Assembly (NCBI RefSeq): GCF_900700375.1
Contig: NW_021630092.1
Location: 124,001 to 188,000, forward strand
Length of the DNA: 64,000 nt
Source: Denticeps clupeoides
Lineage: Eukaryota > Chordata > Actinopteri > Clupeiformes > Denticipitidae
Direction: 5' to 3'
A program made the translations under genes and the position numbers. Position 1 is the stretch's first letter; the number at the start of each line of letters is the position of its first letter. Below, one piece after another: positions 23,122 to 36,321 of this stretch. Below the pieces are notes generated by a model. The model was not told the DNA's origin. It made no database searches and was given only the letters and a program-made list of their open reading frames with translations.

Positions 23122-23761
23122 ATGGGGGGTCAGGAGGTGGCGGTTTGGGGACGAGGTTTTTTTCAGATGCTGCCTGGAATTGATCCAGAACCTTCAGTCT
23201 GCAATGTTTGATGTTTTTATTTATTTCCTCTACATTAGCTTTTGTACCCAAAGTGACAGGACTCTGGTGTAGATGTTGGAAATGGTATTTATCATAGAGA
23301 TACAGGTACAACACACACACACACACACACACACACAGATATTTGTTAAAGGAACCAGTGGATCTGCATGTCAGAACTGGGCCAGGAATGTAGATGTTCC
23401 ACTTTTACTAGAACACCTCTTTCCTACCATCTTAATAAACGTTTTAACAGACCCCTTTAACTATGGGTCAGGGATCCCGATTGAATACGTAGTTTATTTC
23501 ATTACGTTTTAGGCGGGTAAACGATAATATTGCTAATATTCAGCTAATTGCATTTTTATTGGTCCTCATTGATATTAGGACTAAAAATGGACACCCATCA
23601 TGGAGACATTCAGTTCTTGTGGGAATTAAACTTCATCCTGATGATCACCAACACAGCTCAACTAATTAAATATGATCTATAAGTGATATTCAGTGTGCAA
23701 GTTAACTTATAAAATCTGTGATCAGCTTTAATTAGAACACATTGTACCACATAGTCTCATA

Positions 23762-24267
23762 TACGCACAAAAACACAAACACACACACACACACACATAC
23801 ATCCTCGAAAATACGCACACACATGTCCTCTAATATACGCACACACACATCCTCTAATATGCACACACACACACACACACAAATACACATACATCCTCGT
23901 ATATACGCACACACACACACACACACACCCACACGTCCTCTAATATGCACACACACACCCACACACACACACACACATCCTCTAATATACACACACACAC
24001 ACGCACATCCTTTAATATATATATGCATGCATGCAAGCACACACACACACGTCCTCATATATGCACACACATACAAACACACGTCCTCATATATGCACAC
24101 ACACACATGTCCTCATATACGCACACACATACACACACACGTCCTCATATACGCACACACATACACACACACGTCCTCATATATGCACACACATACACAC
24201 ACACGTCCTCATATACGCACACACATACACACACACGTCCTCATATACGCACACACATACACACACA
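23762..24267. repeat. CA-rich minisatellite, about 30-bp unit
   Basis: Units such as cacgtcctcatatacgcaca followed by cacatacacaca, cleanest at 24100-24267 and more diverged to the left. His/Thr-rich frames run through it and are not genes. Confidence 0.9.
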
Positions 24268-24575
24268 CGTCCTAGTGGTAGTTTACAGTCATTTGAGGAT
24301 CAGGTTTTTAACTGGTTGTATGCAAGCTGCTGGTGGGGTTTCCGTTTCTTCTCCTCTAAGCACCACCAGCTGTGTGTGAAATGCTTTAAAAGTGCAGGTG
24401 CTCCAGCCGGACCGGGAACACGTCTGGTTATCTGGTTAGTAACGGTAGAAAACTGGTAAACCCGCTGACTGGCGTCACGATGATGGTATCCAGCTCAGTC
24501 ACTCTGCCAATCTCACTACCGCCAAAATGGTGCCAGTGCACAACACTACAACAATGCAAGGCCCGTGCCAAAATC

Positions 24576-24617
<42 letters not shown>

Positions 24618-26211
24618 CTGTGTCTGAGAAAGCAGACTGTCCCCACTGGGACTCCTGTTACTCCAGCTGTCCAGGTCAGCTGTTAACCAGCAGTGGTCCA
24701 CGAGTGGGCGTGGCCATAAATGTTACAGGGGAGGGCGTGGCCATTTCTGTTACAGCAGTGCAGGGGACAGTGTGGCGCATTTTTGGATGGGCTGCTTTCG
24801 TATCTCATGGCTTATGGAGACTCACCAAGTTTGTAAAATGTGCAAATGTGTGGAGTTGAGTTTGTAAAATGTTGCTGTTTCTTCTGTGGTGTATTATTTT
24901 TATCTTTAATGAACAATTCTATGCTTAAATGGCCATTTGCCTTGTAATGTTGTGCTTTACTGTTTGTTCGATACAGTAACTTATCAGTACTGTGGTGTTT
25001 ACATGATGATCATATCATAAAGATTTCATATGGATGCCTAATGCCATTCAAAGACGGACTAATCGCCATCGTTTTAAAATGTAAGATATAAGCAAGAATA
25101 GCTCGGTGTGTGTGTGTGTGTGTGTGTGTGTGGGGAGTGAGTGAGTGAGTGTGAGTGTGCGTGCATTTTATGTTCCAAGTTGTAGTGTGTAGTATGATTT
25201 TGTTTCTTCACACTACTACACTTACATGCATTGTGTGATTTAAATAATAAAAATAATAGATCTATAAATTTCATTAAACTATATTTTTCTACATATCTGA
25301 GTTTTACCTAAGTGATGAGTCGTCTCGTAACAATAAGAGAAGCAGGGTCACGTGACCCAGGAGTTTCATACACTAATGCTGTGTCAGGATTTTTATGAGA
25401 TATAATCCAGGCTCTGTGGCTGGTTCCTACGGTCATGCTCACTTTGACTTTTAATTTTGCTTCCCTGTTGCCGTAGTAACTAAAAGTATGGGACTATGGT
25501 AACCTGTAACCGTGACAACTGTGGCTGCGGTGTTGCACAGACACCCAGAGGCGGAGTTGGGCAGTGTTCTCGCTAGCGATGGACGCTGGGCGCTGATTGG
25601 CCGGCGATGGGTCCATTTCTCCTCTGCACCATCAGACGTCCATCTAGTGTCCAGTGCTGGGAATGCTGGCAGCTTCTGCTCTGCTGTGTTTGTGCTGTAG
25701 AAGCGTCTGCATGTGCAGACCAGACTCATGTGTTCTGTACTGTAATATTACTGTTTTACTCTCTAAACATCTAGTGAGAAATGTCTGCATATTAACTAAC
25801 GAAATAACGGGAATTAAACATGAGAACAGAACCCCCCCTGCGCGTGCGTCTCATTTTGTTCAAATAATCTCCTCCTCCTTCAGCGTTCATATCCCAGATA
25901 CAGGAGAACCATCCAGCACGACCGCGGTTCCCTCCCATCTGTGGTCCTTTTGGTTCTTTTCTCAACTTCTTCTGGATTGTTCTTTGTGGTGAACTTGTCT
26001 GGTGTTGTGATGAACCGGCAGCGGTGGAGAGAAGCCTCAGGCCAGATGACCATCAACCACTGTGAGCTTCCCAGGAATCTCCACAGACTTGTGTTTGAAG
26101 ATCCACGTTGTTGTTCTAGAGCCTCCTGGAGGGTCTGGCTGTGTTGAAATGTCCAACCTTTCTTGTTCCCTCTTGGTTTTGTGTGATTCTGCGGCCCAAG
26201 TCAACCTAGAA

Positions 26212-26419
26212 CTGTGGAAGCGGCCCCATAATAAGAAGGTTGCCGGTTCGAATCCCGACCCGCCAAGGTGCCACTGAGGTCCCCTTGATGAAGGTCCCGT
26301 CCCCACACGCTGCTCCCCGGGCGCCTGTCATTGTGCCCCCTGTCACCAAGGGTGGTGGTTAAACACAGAGGACTGGAGTGTGAGGATTGCAGCAGGAATG
26401 ACCATCACTTCACTTTCAC
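26212..26419 (+). mobile_element. SINE family A, 5'-shortened
   Basis: Begins in the head at ggaagcggccccataa and runs to cacttcactttcaca; carries the gaggtccccttgatgaaggt variant of the body also seen at 47388. Confidence 0.8.
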
Positions 26420-26611
26420 ACCCTTCATCTTCTCGTTGGTAAAATACTCTTCCGGGTCGGGGACCTTCGTCCCCTCTGGAATTTCTTCAGTTCTTGACCC
26501 TCAACCTGCATGTTCAGTTCAACTTCAAATGTATTTATAAAGTCCTTAAAAAAACATACAGAAGAAAAAAGAGACGTGAATAAAGCAATAAAATAATAAT
26601 AACCGTAATAT

Positions 26612-26793
26612 AGGGTGGTAGCGGGTAACACACTCGCCTATGAACCAGAAGACCCAGGTTCAAACCCCACTTACTACCATCGTGTCCCTGAGCAGGACAC
26701 TTAACCCTGAGTGTCTCCAGGGGGGGACTGTCCCTGTCACTACTGATTGTAAGTCGCTCTGGATAAGGGCGTCTGGTAAATGCCGTAAATGTA
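26612..26793 (+). mobile_element. SINE family B
   Basis: Head gggtggtagcgggtaacaca, box-B-like ggttcaaacccc, and L2-like tail gtaagtcgctctggataagg ending in taaatgtaat. Nearly complete. Confidence 0.88.
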
Positions 26794-27403
26794 ATAAAAC
26801 CGTAAAACCAACATCTCAGACAGGTTTGAAAGCCAGAGAGAAAGCAGGAAGGGATTCGGGTGTCCTGATGTTCAAGGGCGTCGCGTTCCAAAGTCGTTTC
26901 CTCCGTTCTCTTGGGGACATCTAACAATGAAAGTTCTGCTGACCTGAGAGCAGGTGGAGGAGCGTACGACTGAAGTGGATCGGACAGGTGCTGCAGGTCA
27001 AGGCCACGAAGACACCGAACCGGTTAAAAGCTGCGTTTTGGACCAACTGAAGGAGATGAGGTGGCCTCTGGTGCGGTAGTCCAGACGCGTGGATTAAAAA
27101 GTGTCTCGACTCTGGACCACTGGCTTGGCCTGGCGCCGCAGAACGCTGCAGATCAGGTTTGGGGCTGTCAACACGCTCCACGCCTGCTGAATGCCTGTGG
27201 TCACGGGCGTGGCAGACTCACGCTTACACAGCACGTTTCACAACGCAGGCGCCTTTATTCAGCAGCACAGGCACTAAATAAATATCAAGAACCACCGTAA
27301 TAAATAAGTCAAGCACATAAATAACAGCCGCTCGTTGTTCTCGTCTCGACGTCACAATGGCTGGATGACGAAGGTCAGGATTGTTCAGGAAGCAGGTGAA
27401 AGG

Positions 27404-30400
27404 TCAGCGCTGCACCACGATGGCGTCGCTCTTCTGCAGGTTCTCCTTCTCGCTGCTGGAGCCCAGGAAGGCCGACTGGAAGCGGCGCTGGGTCTTGTAG
27501 CTGAAACGAGGAGAGGAGATGGTGTTCGTGGACAGATCAGTGAACAGTGCTGATCTTCTGGCCACTGCGTGACGTGTGAAGATCTAGCGGAGGACCAGTC
27601 GGTGATGTTTACAGGTATTCAGTTTACTAATCCTGACGGAGAATGTGTGTGTTTGTTATGACCTTGTGAATCACATGATCTTCTCTGATCAGGGGGATGG
27701 ATGTGGTATAAAAAGGGGCTGAACTCACTGTACGCAGATCGTGAGCAGGAGGGCGGAGCAGCTGATGACTGACAGGACCACGGCGACGACAAGTAAGGCT
27801 ATGTGGGTGGAGTCAGCATCTGTGAGATGCTCCTCCTTCTGCTCGGTCTTCATCAGCTGAACGGCGCAGCGCTTCCCCTCATAGCCTCTCTGACAGCTGC
27901 CAATCAAAAACACACACCAATCAACAGACAAGCAGTGGTGGTCAAGCGGGAAAGGGTTGTGGGTTCAAAGCTCGACTGGGGTCCCCTCAATGAAGGTCCC
28001 GTCCCCACACACTGCTCCCCGGGCGCCTGTCAAGGGTGGCGGTTAAATGCACTTTCACACCAACTCACACACAGGATGGCTCAGGAAGATCTGGGATGAA
28101 CTGGCAGTGGCCATGGACACAGTAGTCCTTGTAGGTGGTGGTGCAGAGGTCCTCCTCCGCCGTGGTGTGGGAGTGTGTGTGGTGCCTCTGGGTGGGAGTG
28201 TGTGTGGTGTTCAGGCCCTTCTTGTTCTTCTTTCTGTCTCTTTCTCTCCTCCGGACCTTTCCTCCTCCTCCTCCTCCTCCTCCTCCTCCTCCTGAGCGGG
28301 GCAGGTGCTGAACTGGAATCAAATCTGTCATTTCAGCTGCAGAGTCAGAAGAATCGTGTCTGCTGAACGTTGGTCTGCAGGTCTGTACCTAATGTGACCT
28401 CTGCTGCCGCCTGCCGTCTCTCCGCCTCCTCGTATTCACTGGAGATCTGCAGGTCACCTGACACACCGGTGGGCGGGTCATGTGTGCTGAAACAACCCGC
28501 ACTGCAAACTGCTGCACACACACACACACACACACATCATCCACAATATTTACACCCAAACCAAACTACACCACGTCCATCACACACTCCAAACCAAACT
28601 ACACCGCGTCCATCACACAAACCAAACTACACCACGTCCATCACACACTCCAAACCAAACTACACCGCGTCCATCACACAAACCAAACTACACCACGTCC
28701 ATAACACACTCCAAACTACACCGCGTCCATAACACACTCCAAACTACACCGCGTCCATCACACAAACCAAACTACACCGCGTCCATCACACACTCCAAAC
28801 CAAACTACACCACGTCCATCACACAAACCAAACTACACCACGTCCATCACACACTCCAAACCAAACTACACCACGTCCATCACACACTCCAAACCAAACT
28901 ACACCGCGTCCATAACACACTCCAAACCAAACTACACCGCGTCCATAACACACTCCAAACCAAACTACACCACGTCCATCACACACTCCAAACCAAACTA
29001 CACCTCGTCCATAACACAAACCAAACTATACCACGTCCATCACACACTCCAAACCAAACTACACCGCGTCCATCACACACTCCAAACCAAACTACACCTC
29101 GTCCATAACACACTCCAAACCAAACTACACCTCGTCCATAACACAAACCAAACTACACCACGTTCATCACACACTCCAAACCAAACTACACCACGTCCAT
29201 CACACACTCCAAACCAAACTACACCTCGTCCATCACACAAACCAAACTACACCGCGTCCATAACACACTCCAAACCAAACTACACCACGTCCATCACACA
29301 CTCCAAACCAAACTACACCTCGTCCATAACACACTCCAAACCAAACTACTCCACATCCATAACACAAACCAAACTACACCACGTTCATCACACACTCCAA
29401 ACCAAACTACACCACGTCCATCACACACTCCAAACCAAACTACACCTCGTCCATAACACACTCCAAACCAAACTACACCACGTCCATCACACACTCCAAA
29501 CCAAACTACACCACGTCCATAACACACTCCAAACCAAACTACACCGCGTCCATCACACAAACCAAACTACACCACGTCCATCACACACTCCAAACCAAAC
29601 TACACCGCGTCCATCACACAAACCAAACTACACCGCGTCCATCACACAAACCAAACTACACCGCGTCCATCACACAAACCAAACTACACCGCGTCCATCA
29701 CACAAACCAAACTACACCACGTCCATCACACACTCCAAACCAAACTACACCGTGTCCATCACACAAACCAAACTACACCGCGTCCATCACACACTCCAAA
29801 CCAAACTACACCACGTCCATCACACACTCCAAACCAAACTACACCACGTCCATCACACACTCCAAACCAAACTACACCACGTCCATCACACAAACCAAAC
29901 TACACCACGTCCATCACACACTCCAAACCAAACTACACCACGTCCATCACACACTCCAAACCAAACTACACCGCGTCCATAACACACTCCAAACCAAACT
30001 ACACCGCGTCCATAACACAAACCAAACTACACCACGTCCATCACACACTCCAAACCAAACTACACCTCGTCCATAACACAAACCAAACTATACCACGTCC
30101 ATCACACACTCCAAACCAAACTACACCGCGTCCATCACACACTCCAAACCAAACTACACCTCGTCCATAACACACTCCAAACCAAACTACACCTCGTCCA
30201 TCACACAAACCAAACTACACCGCGTCCATAACACACTCCAAACCAAACTACACCACGTCCATCACACACTCCAAACCAAACTACACCTCATCCATAACAC
30301 ACTCCAAACCAAACTACTCCACATCCATAACACAAACCAAACTACACCACGTTCATCACACACTCCAAACCAAACTACACCACGTCCATCACACACTCCA

Positions 30401-30915
30401 AACCAAACTACACCTCGTCCATAACACACTCCAAACCAAACTACACCACGTCCATCACACACTCCAAACCAAACTACACCACGTCCATAACACACTCCAA
30501 ACCAAACTACACCACGTCCATCACACACTCCAAACCAAACTACACCTCGTCCATAACACAAACCAAACTACACCACGTTCATCACACACTCCAAACCAAA
30601 CTACACCTCGTCCATAACACAAACCAAACCAAACTACACCGCGTCCATCACACACTCCAAACCAAACTACTCCACATCCATAACACAAACCAAACTACAC
30701 CACGTTCATCACACACTCCAAACCAAACTACACCGCGTCCATCACACAAACCAAACTACACCGCGTCCATAACATACTCGAGCTGAGCAATACACACAGC
30801 AAGACGTACACACACTGACACGCCGGAATCCACACATCTACACACGAACGTGAACACACACTTCTATATTCATGACCTGACCTGAACGGCGGGTTTACAC
30901 TCGCCTCGGGTTACA

Positions 30916-30963
<48 letters not shown>

Positions 30964-31028
30964 TACACACTGAGTTGCATGAAAATCTCACCCAAACACA
31001 GCAGGCAGGAGATAAGAAGCGTGTTCAT
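27404..31028 (-). CDS. EGF-family growth factor precursor (amphiregulin/HB-EGF-like)
   Basis: Five exons, 226 aa: 31028-30992, 28511-28389, 28324-28069, 27896-27729, 27500-27404; all GT-AG and in phase. Such proteins are membrane-anchored ErbB ligands released by shedding. Exon 1 encodes the signal peptide (MNTLLISCLLCLG). Exon 2 is propeptide. Exon 3 has 11 glycines in a row, then a basic heparin-binding-like stretch (KVRRRERDRKKNKKG) and the first half of the EGF domain (CTTTYKDYCVHGHCQFI). Exon 4 completes it (CQRGYEGKRC), so six cysteines are present with the intron splitting the domain as in other ErbB ligands, and gives the membrane helix (IALLVVAVVLSVISCSALLL). Exon 5 is a short tail ending AIVVQR. 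The MKT after the EGF domain and the basic stretch suggest amphiregulin or HB-EGF, but I cannot choose, so no symbol is given. Confidence 0.88.
27931..28058 (+). mobile_element. SINE family A fragment in intron 3 of the EGF-family gene
   Basis: Degraded head (agcagtggtggtcaagcggg) and body up to ggttaaatgcactttcac; internal parts missing. It ends only about 10 bases from the donor of exon 3. Confidence 0.7.
28261..28293. repeat. (CCT)11 coding triplet repeat in the EGF-family gene
   Basis: Eleven CCT triplets on the + strand read as eleven glycine codons in exon 3, directly before the basic heparin-binding-like stretch. Confidence 0.92.
28555..30772. repeat. 2.2 kb minisatellite, 28/33-bp units, intron 1 of EGF-family gene
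   Basis: About 70 units of the type aaaccaaactacaccacgtc + catcacaca, with or without an extra ctcc. Variants at the third base of the c(a/g/t)cgtcc block and catc/cata mark individual units. A higher-order duplication is visible: the variant order at about 28990-29560 recurs at about 30055-30560. Long frames on the minus strand are artefacts. Confidence 0.95.
30916..30961. repeat. (CA)n microsatellite
   Basis: About 22 CA units just downstream of the donor of exon 1 of the EGF-family gene; a (TG)n tract of similar length lies at 31126-31170, upstream of its start codon. Confidence 0.93.
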
Positions 31029-31124
31029 GTCCAGAACTGACTTGTGTGAGGGTGGCTGTGTTTCCGCGTTGAGTCGGAGTTCTCATCTCTCACTGGCCGG
31101 GAGGAGCTTTAATAGGTGAGGCCA

Positions 31125-31172
<48 letters not shown>

Positions 31173-32613
31173 AAGCGAGCAATTGAATGTAATCATTACC
31201 TTTTTAAATGGTGTTTTAGATACTGTGGCCATTCTGGACTTTCTTCTCATCTCAGCAGCATCTTGTAAAGTAGCACAGCAGAGCGGTGTGTGAGTGTCCT
31301 GAAGATATAATTGTAGTGAGAGAATATATAAATATATTAAATATATAAATGTATTATTTTATTACAATAAAGATAAGCTGAACACACACACACACACTCA
31401 CACACCAGGAAGTGCAGCCTTGATCCAGAGTGATCCATCTGTTGAGATGACGGTGACATCACTCGGATGAAATGGTACAGTATTTCTGGATTCTGTCACC
31501 ACTGTCTCCTGTCTGCAGAATACTTCTGCTGTGGCCCTGACGCAGTGAAATGCACCCAAACATTCGGAGAATGAATACCGACCGGTTCAAGTCAAATAAT
31601 GTTGCATTTTTTCACAGTAAATCACCTTTTGGATTCTTCATTTACTGCTTTCCTTTCAACAAGAAAGCTTCTCAACAGAAGACATTTCTTAAACAATCGA
31701 AAAAAAAAAGCTGCAGAATGACACTGACCGTCATAACTGCTCATAAACAAACCCATAAACCATTTTACAGTTAACCCTCATTTAGATAAATGATTGTACT
31801 GAATGGGTGTGTAGACCCCAAAGAGCTTTCAAGGCTGGCGAAGGACTTCAGAAGGTTTAGTACATCTTTAGTACAAATGAAACCAGTAGAGCAGGTGTCC
31901 AATGTCCTTTCATGAACGGTTATGAACGCTTCCTCCCATTGGCTCCCGCTCATTTGATCTATTTGTCCATCGCTGGCCGGTGAGGGTTCCACTGGGTTAA
32001 AACATACAGAACTTCTACATGGACCAACCTTGGTGTGCTGGACTGGCGCTGGAATATTCATGGGGAGCCTGAGGGCTCACCGCTCTTAAGATATGCAACT
32101 GGTCAGACATTTTAACAAAGTGCAAAGCGCAGTGACTTTTTCCCGGTATTGCTAATGACTGTACCAAAAATTGTTCAATTAAAGGTGCAGTGCATGCATG
32201 CTAATTCATTGCAGTAGTGATCGTTGGCATGCTGATGACTTGGCATTATAGGCTGTTTCCTTGCTGATTATTTTGCATGCGGGTCCTCAGCATGCTAATC
32301 AGTTAGCATTAAAAGTTGTTAGCATGCTGATGAGGTGGTCACCATGAGGACATTTGTCCAGCTGCGGTGTCACCAGAGGGGTTGTGTTGGAACCTGGGTA
32401 ACATTGATGTGGGGCTGAAGCAGGGCGGGCCAATAATCTCCAGGTTCATGGCGCATTTTATAGGTTGCAACAGATGGCGTTATTTTAAGCCGCTCATGAA
32501 TAAAATGGCAGCCTTGTGAAAGCGGCGTTCTGAACACGCCCTCAACCGTGGCCGGTTTCCCAGGGCGACATCTTGTGCTTCAGTGTCAGGACCCGGTCAG
32601 ACCACACCAGTCT

Positions 32614-32770
32614 AAAGTGAAGTGATTGTCACTTGTGATGCACAGCAGCACAGCACACGGTGCACACAGTGAAATGTGTCCTCTGCATTTAACCATCACC
32701 CTGAGTGAGCAGTGGGCGGCCATGACAGGCGCCCGGGGAGCAGTGTGTGGGGACGGTGCTTTGCTTGGTC
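32614..32770 (-). mobile_element. SINE family A, antisense, 5'-truncated
   Basis: Starts aaagtgaagtgattgtcact and reaches the cggtgctttgct block; the tRNA-like head is missing. Confidence 0.8.
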
Positions 32771-33063
32771 CCACAAATCTGTCAGGGACAGATCTCCTAC
32801 CGGCCAGTGGTGCACCCAGCTGGCACAATACTCCTGGTTTAAATGGTTACCTGAACAGATGGACACTTGTTTTATTCCCCTTAACAATCAGCAATTGCTC
32901 AATATCATGAAAAATTGTCAACTTATCGTTTTAGCTCGTAAAACCTTTGGCGACGTTCACTAGGCGGCTCATACTATAATGTGATGAAAAGAGGCGGCCT
33001 TATATACAGGCATCTTCATTCTGGTTTACGGCTAGATGTAAAGAAACGGTTCAAATCATTAAG

Positions 33064-33246
33064 TGAAGTGAAAGTGAAGTGATTGTGAAACACTGGCACA
33101 GCACACGGTGACACAGTGAAACGTGTCCTCTGTATTTAACCATCACCCTTGGTGAGCAGTGCAGTGTGTGGGAATGGGACCTTCATCAAGGGGACCTCAG
33201 TGGGACCTTGGCAGGTCTGGATTCGAACCCACGACCTTCAGATTTC
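33064..33246 (-). mobile_element. SINE family A, antisense, diverged
   Basis: Antisense end (gtgaaagtgaagtgattgtg) through ggattcgaacccacgacctt; the far end of the head is lost. Confidence 0.78.
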
Positions 33247-33736
33247 TGGTCTGCAACCGCACGACATCTGGAAAACGGGGTATAATCTTGTGCTGAACAG
33301 GACACTGGAGACATCCGATAACATGTAACATAACAAAGACCCGACGGCGAACAGACACAAACAGGGCGGCTTTATACATCAGACACAGGTGAAGACAATT
33401 AGGGAACATTACACAGGACAAACGTGAAACTCTGGACCGGAGTAACCCCTTCCGGACCGGATCATGACAAGAAGGATGATTACTCGGTGCGGTAGTTTGC
33501 CGTGTAGGAGGTCCGTTAGGAGGTGCCGTGTAGGAGGTTCCCATTAAATTCACCTCCTGCCACCATCTCCCCTCTCTTCGCTGAGCCAGCGGACGTAGTT
33601 TTGTACCTCATTCGTGTTCCAAAGGGAACTCACGCACCTTTCAACCCGTTCCCTAGATACAACATGCCCAGCCCAGTAGAACCGATGTGGGGGACTAAGA
33701 GGTGGCAGTAAGCACAGTGGTAGCTTCCAGAGAAGA

Positions 33737-33938
33737 TCATTTACATTTACTGCATTTACCAGACATCCTTATCCAGAGTGACTTACAAACAGTAGTTACA
33801 GGGACAGTCCCCCCTAGAGGGTTAGGGTGTCTCAGGGTTAAGTGTCCTGCTCAGGGACACGATGGTAGTAAGTGGGATTTGAACCCGGGTCTTCTGGTTC
33901 ATAGGTGAGTGTGTTACCCACTAGGCTACTACCACCAG
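33737..33938 (-). mobile_element. SINE family B, antisense
   Basis: From tttacatttactgcatttac to taggctactaccacc; essentially complete. Confidence 0.85.
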
Positions 33939-34735
33939 AAGAAACCACAAAAGTATGTTACAAAGCCCAAGTGGTCCCCCTTTGGAGAGGAGATCTCCTG
34001 CTGGACACCTCCATTCCCTCACACAAGGTCCCCCTTTGGAGAGGAGATGTGGGTCATTTTTAAGCAGTATTATCCTGAGTGCTGCTGGATTTCAGAGAGA
34101 GAATACGTCACAACTGCAGATCTGTGGTCCAGCAGAACCTGTTCATCTGATCTATTTATATTACAATGTTAAACTTTAGTTATATTCTTTATTTTGTTGT
34201 CATTTTATTGTAGAAATGGCTGAATTTAGCATTTATACTGTGATTTAGATGAAAGGTTTTTAAGATATTATAATGTATCGCTGACTATCTATCGCATTAT
34301 ACCTGTTCTCATTAAAAAACTATTAGAAAAAGAATGAAGTCATTCGAATGTAATGAGCTACAAAGTAAATTTAGACTGAGCACCACAGCTTGAAATATAA
34401 CAAAATACTTGATGACAAGGACATCCTCTCTGATGTCATGAACAGCAATGTTGTCCATGATCGGTATGAAGGACATGACAAACTGAAATTCTCTTCTGTT
34501 GTCAGATTGTGCTTTTTTTCGAACTTCTTATGAAATATGAATCACACACGATTTTCATTTGTTCTTCAGTACATCTACAGATTAGACCTCCTTTTTTGTA
34601 GCTTATCATTTTTTTCCTTCAGAGGACATGAGTATAAAGTGTTGCCAGAAGGCTCGAGAGGCTTGTGGTGCTGCTCCGCCACCTAGGGGTGACTGTACCA
34701 CCTAACCAGCATTGTTGATGGATACTGGCTTCGTG

Positions 34736-35222
34736 TAGAATATAGTGTAGTGTATTCTGTAGAATATCGTTTAGAATATTGTGTAGAATATTGTGTAGTA
34801 TGTAGTGTAGTATATCGTTTAGAATATTGTGTAGTATATTGTTTAGAATATTGTGTAGTATATAGTGTAGTAAATTGTTTAGAATATAGTGTAGTATATC
34901 GTTTAGAATATTGTGTAGAATACAGTGTAGTATATAGTGTAGTATATTGTGTAGAATATAGTGTAGTATATAGTGTAGTATATTGTGTAGAATATAGTGT
35001 AGTATATAGTGTAGTAAATTGTGTAGAATATAGTGTAGTATATCGTTTAGAATTTTGTGTAGTATATAGTGTAGTATATTGTTTAGAATATTGTGTAGTA
35101 TATAGTGTAGTATATTGTGTAGAATATTGTGTAGTATATTGTTTAGAATATTGTGTAGTATATAGTGTAGTATATTGTGTAGAATATAGTGTAGTATATC
35201 GTGTAGAATATTGTGTAGAATG
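34736..35222. repeat. AT-rich minisatellite upstream of ostf1
   Basis: About 25 units of tagaatattgtgtagtata and close variants (about 20 bp, built from two 10-bp halves). It ends 165 bases before the ostf1 start codon. A 157-codon + frame and a 275-codon - frame through it are not genes. Confidence 0.92.
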
Positions 35223-35386
35223 AATGTTGCGGAGAGGCGAGGCGGTCGCGCATGCGCAGTGGAGCTTTTCCGCGTTTCTCGTCTGAGAACTTCCTGATCT
35301 TCCTCATCTGCTGGTCGTGAGAAACGCAGAAGTTGCGACGCGACTCTCAGAAGCGCGTTTATTCTGGACGATTTACTGCTGTCAAA

Positions 35387-35904
35387 ATGTCCAAACCTCC
35401 TCCAAAACCAGCCAAACCAGGTAAGCGCTGCCGGCCAACGCGGCACCTAAAAAGTAGTCGAGCTGGCATGGGTGTGTGTGCGCGTGGTGGGTTGTGTGTG
35501 TGTGAGCGTGTATGCGTGTGGTTGTCTGGTTGTGCGTGGTTGTGTGTTTGTGCGTGGTTGTATGTGAGCGTGTGTTTGGTTGTGCGTGGTTGCGTGTGTT
35601 TGGTTGTGTGTGTGTGTGTGAGCGTGTATGCGTGTGGTTGTGCGTGTGTGTTTGGTTGTCTGGTTGTGCGTGGTTGTGTGTGTGTTTTTGTGCGTGGTTG
35701 TATGTGAGCGTGTGTTTGGTTGTGTGTGTGTGTGAGCGTGTGTGTGTGTTTAGTTGTCTGGTTGTGCGTGGTTGTGTGTTTGGTTGTGCGTGGTTGTATG
35801 TGAGTGTGTGTTTGGTTGTGCGTGGTTGCATGTGTTTGGTTGTGTGTGTGCGCGCGCGTGCGTGTGTGTTTGTGCGTGGTTGTGCCTGTGGTTTACTGTG
35901 CGTG

Positions 35905-35937
<33 letters not shown>

Positions 35938-36269
35938 AGTTGTCTGGTTGTGTGTTTGTGCATGGTTGTATGTGAGTGCGTGTTTGGTTGTGCATGGTTG
36001 CATTTGTTTGGTTGTGTGTATGTGTGGTTGTGTCAAAAAAGTGAAGTGATTGTCACATGTGATACACAGCAGCACAGCACACGATGCACACAGTGAAATG
36101 TGTCCTCTGCATTTAACCATCACCCTGAGTGAGCAGTGGGCACCATGACAGGCGCCCGGGGAGCAGTGTGTGGGGACGGTGCTTTGCTCAGTGGCACCTT
36201 GGTGGATCGGGATTTGAACCGGCAACCTTCTTACGGGGCCGCTTCCTTAACCGCTAGGCCACCACTGCC

Positions 36270-36321
<52 letters not shown>

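Larger units (their letters stand above)
23122..27403. other. intergenic stretch between slc20a2 and the EGF-family gene
   Basis: No coding exon found. It holds CA microsatellites (23312-23337, 24576-24612, TG at 25105-25130), a large CA-rich minisatellite, SINEs at 26212 and 26612, and at about 26820-27125 a sequence that looks like an interspersed repeat common in fish (wording such as gtgctgcaggtcaaggccac) that I cannot classify. The first part is probably slc20a2 3' UTR. Confidence 0.55.
31029..35386. other. intergenic stretch between the EGF-family gene and ostf1
   Basis: No coding exon found. Contains microsatellites, SINE pieces at 32614, 33064 and 33737, a 22-bp direct repeat (gtccccctttggagaggaga at 33969 and 34028) and the AT-rich minisatellite before ostf1. 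Confidence 0.55.

Noticed and set aside
28819-30561. Minus-strand frames rich in GRGVVWFGV
   Set aside because: Translation of the 28/33-bp minisatellite in an intron.
28555-30772. CRISPR-like array because of regular short repeats
   Set aside because: There are no unique spacers; units are directly adjacent, and this is a vertebrate intron.
34619-35446. 275-codon minus-strand frame rich in ILHNILH
   Set aside because: Translation of an AT-rich minisatellite.
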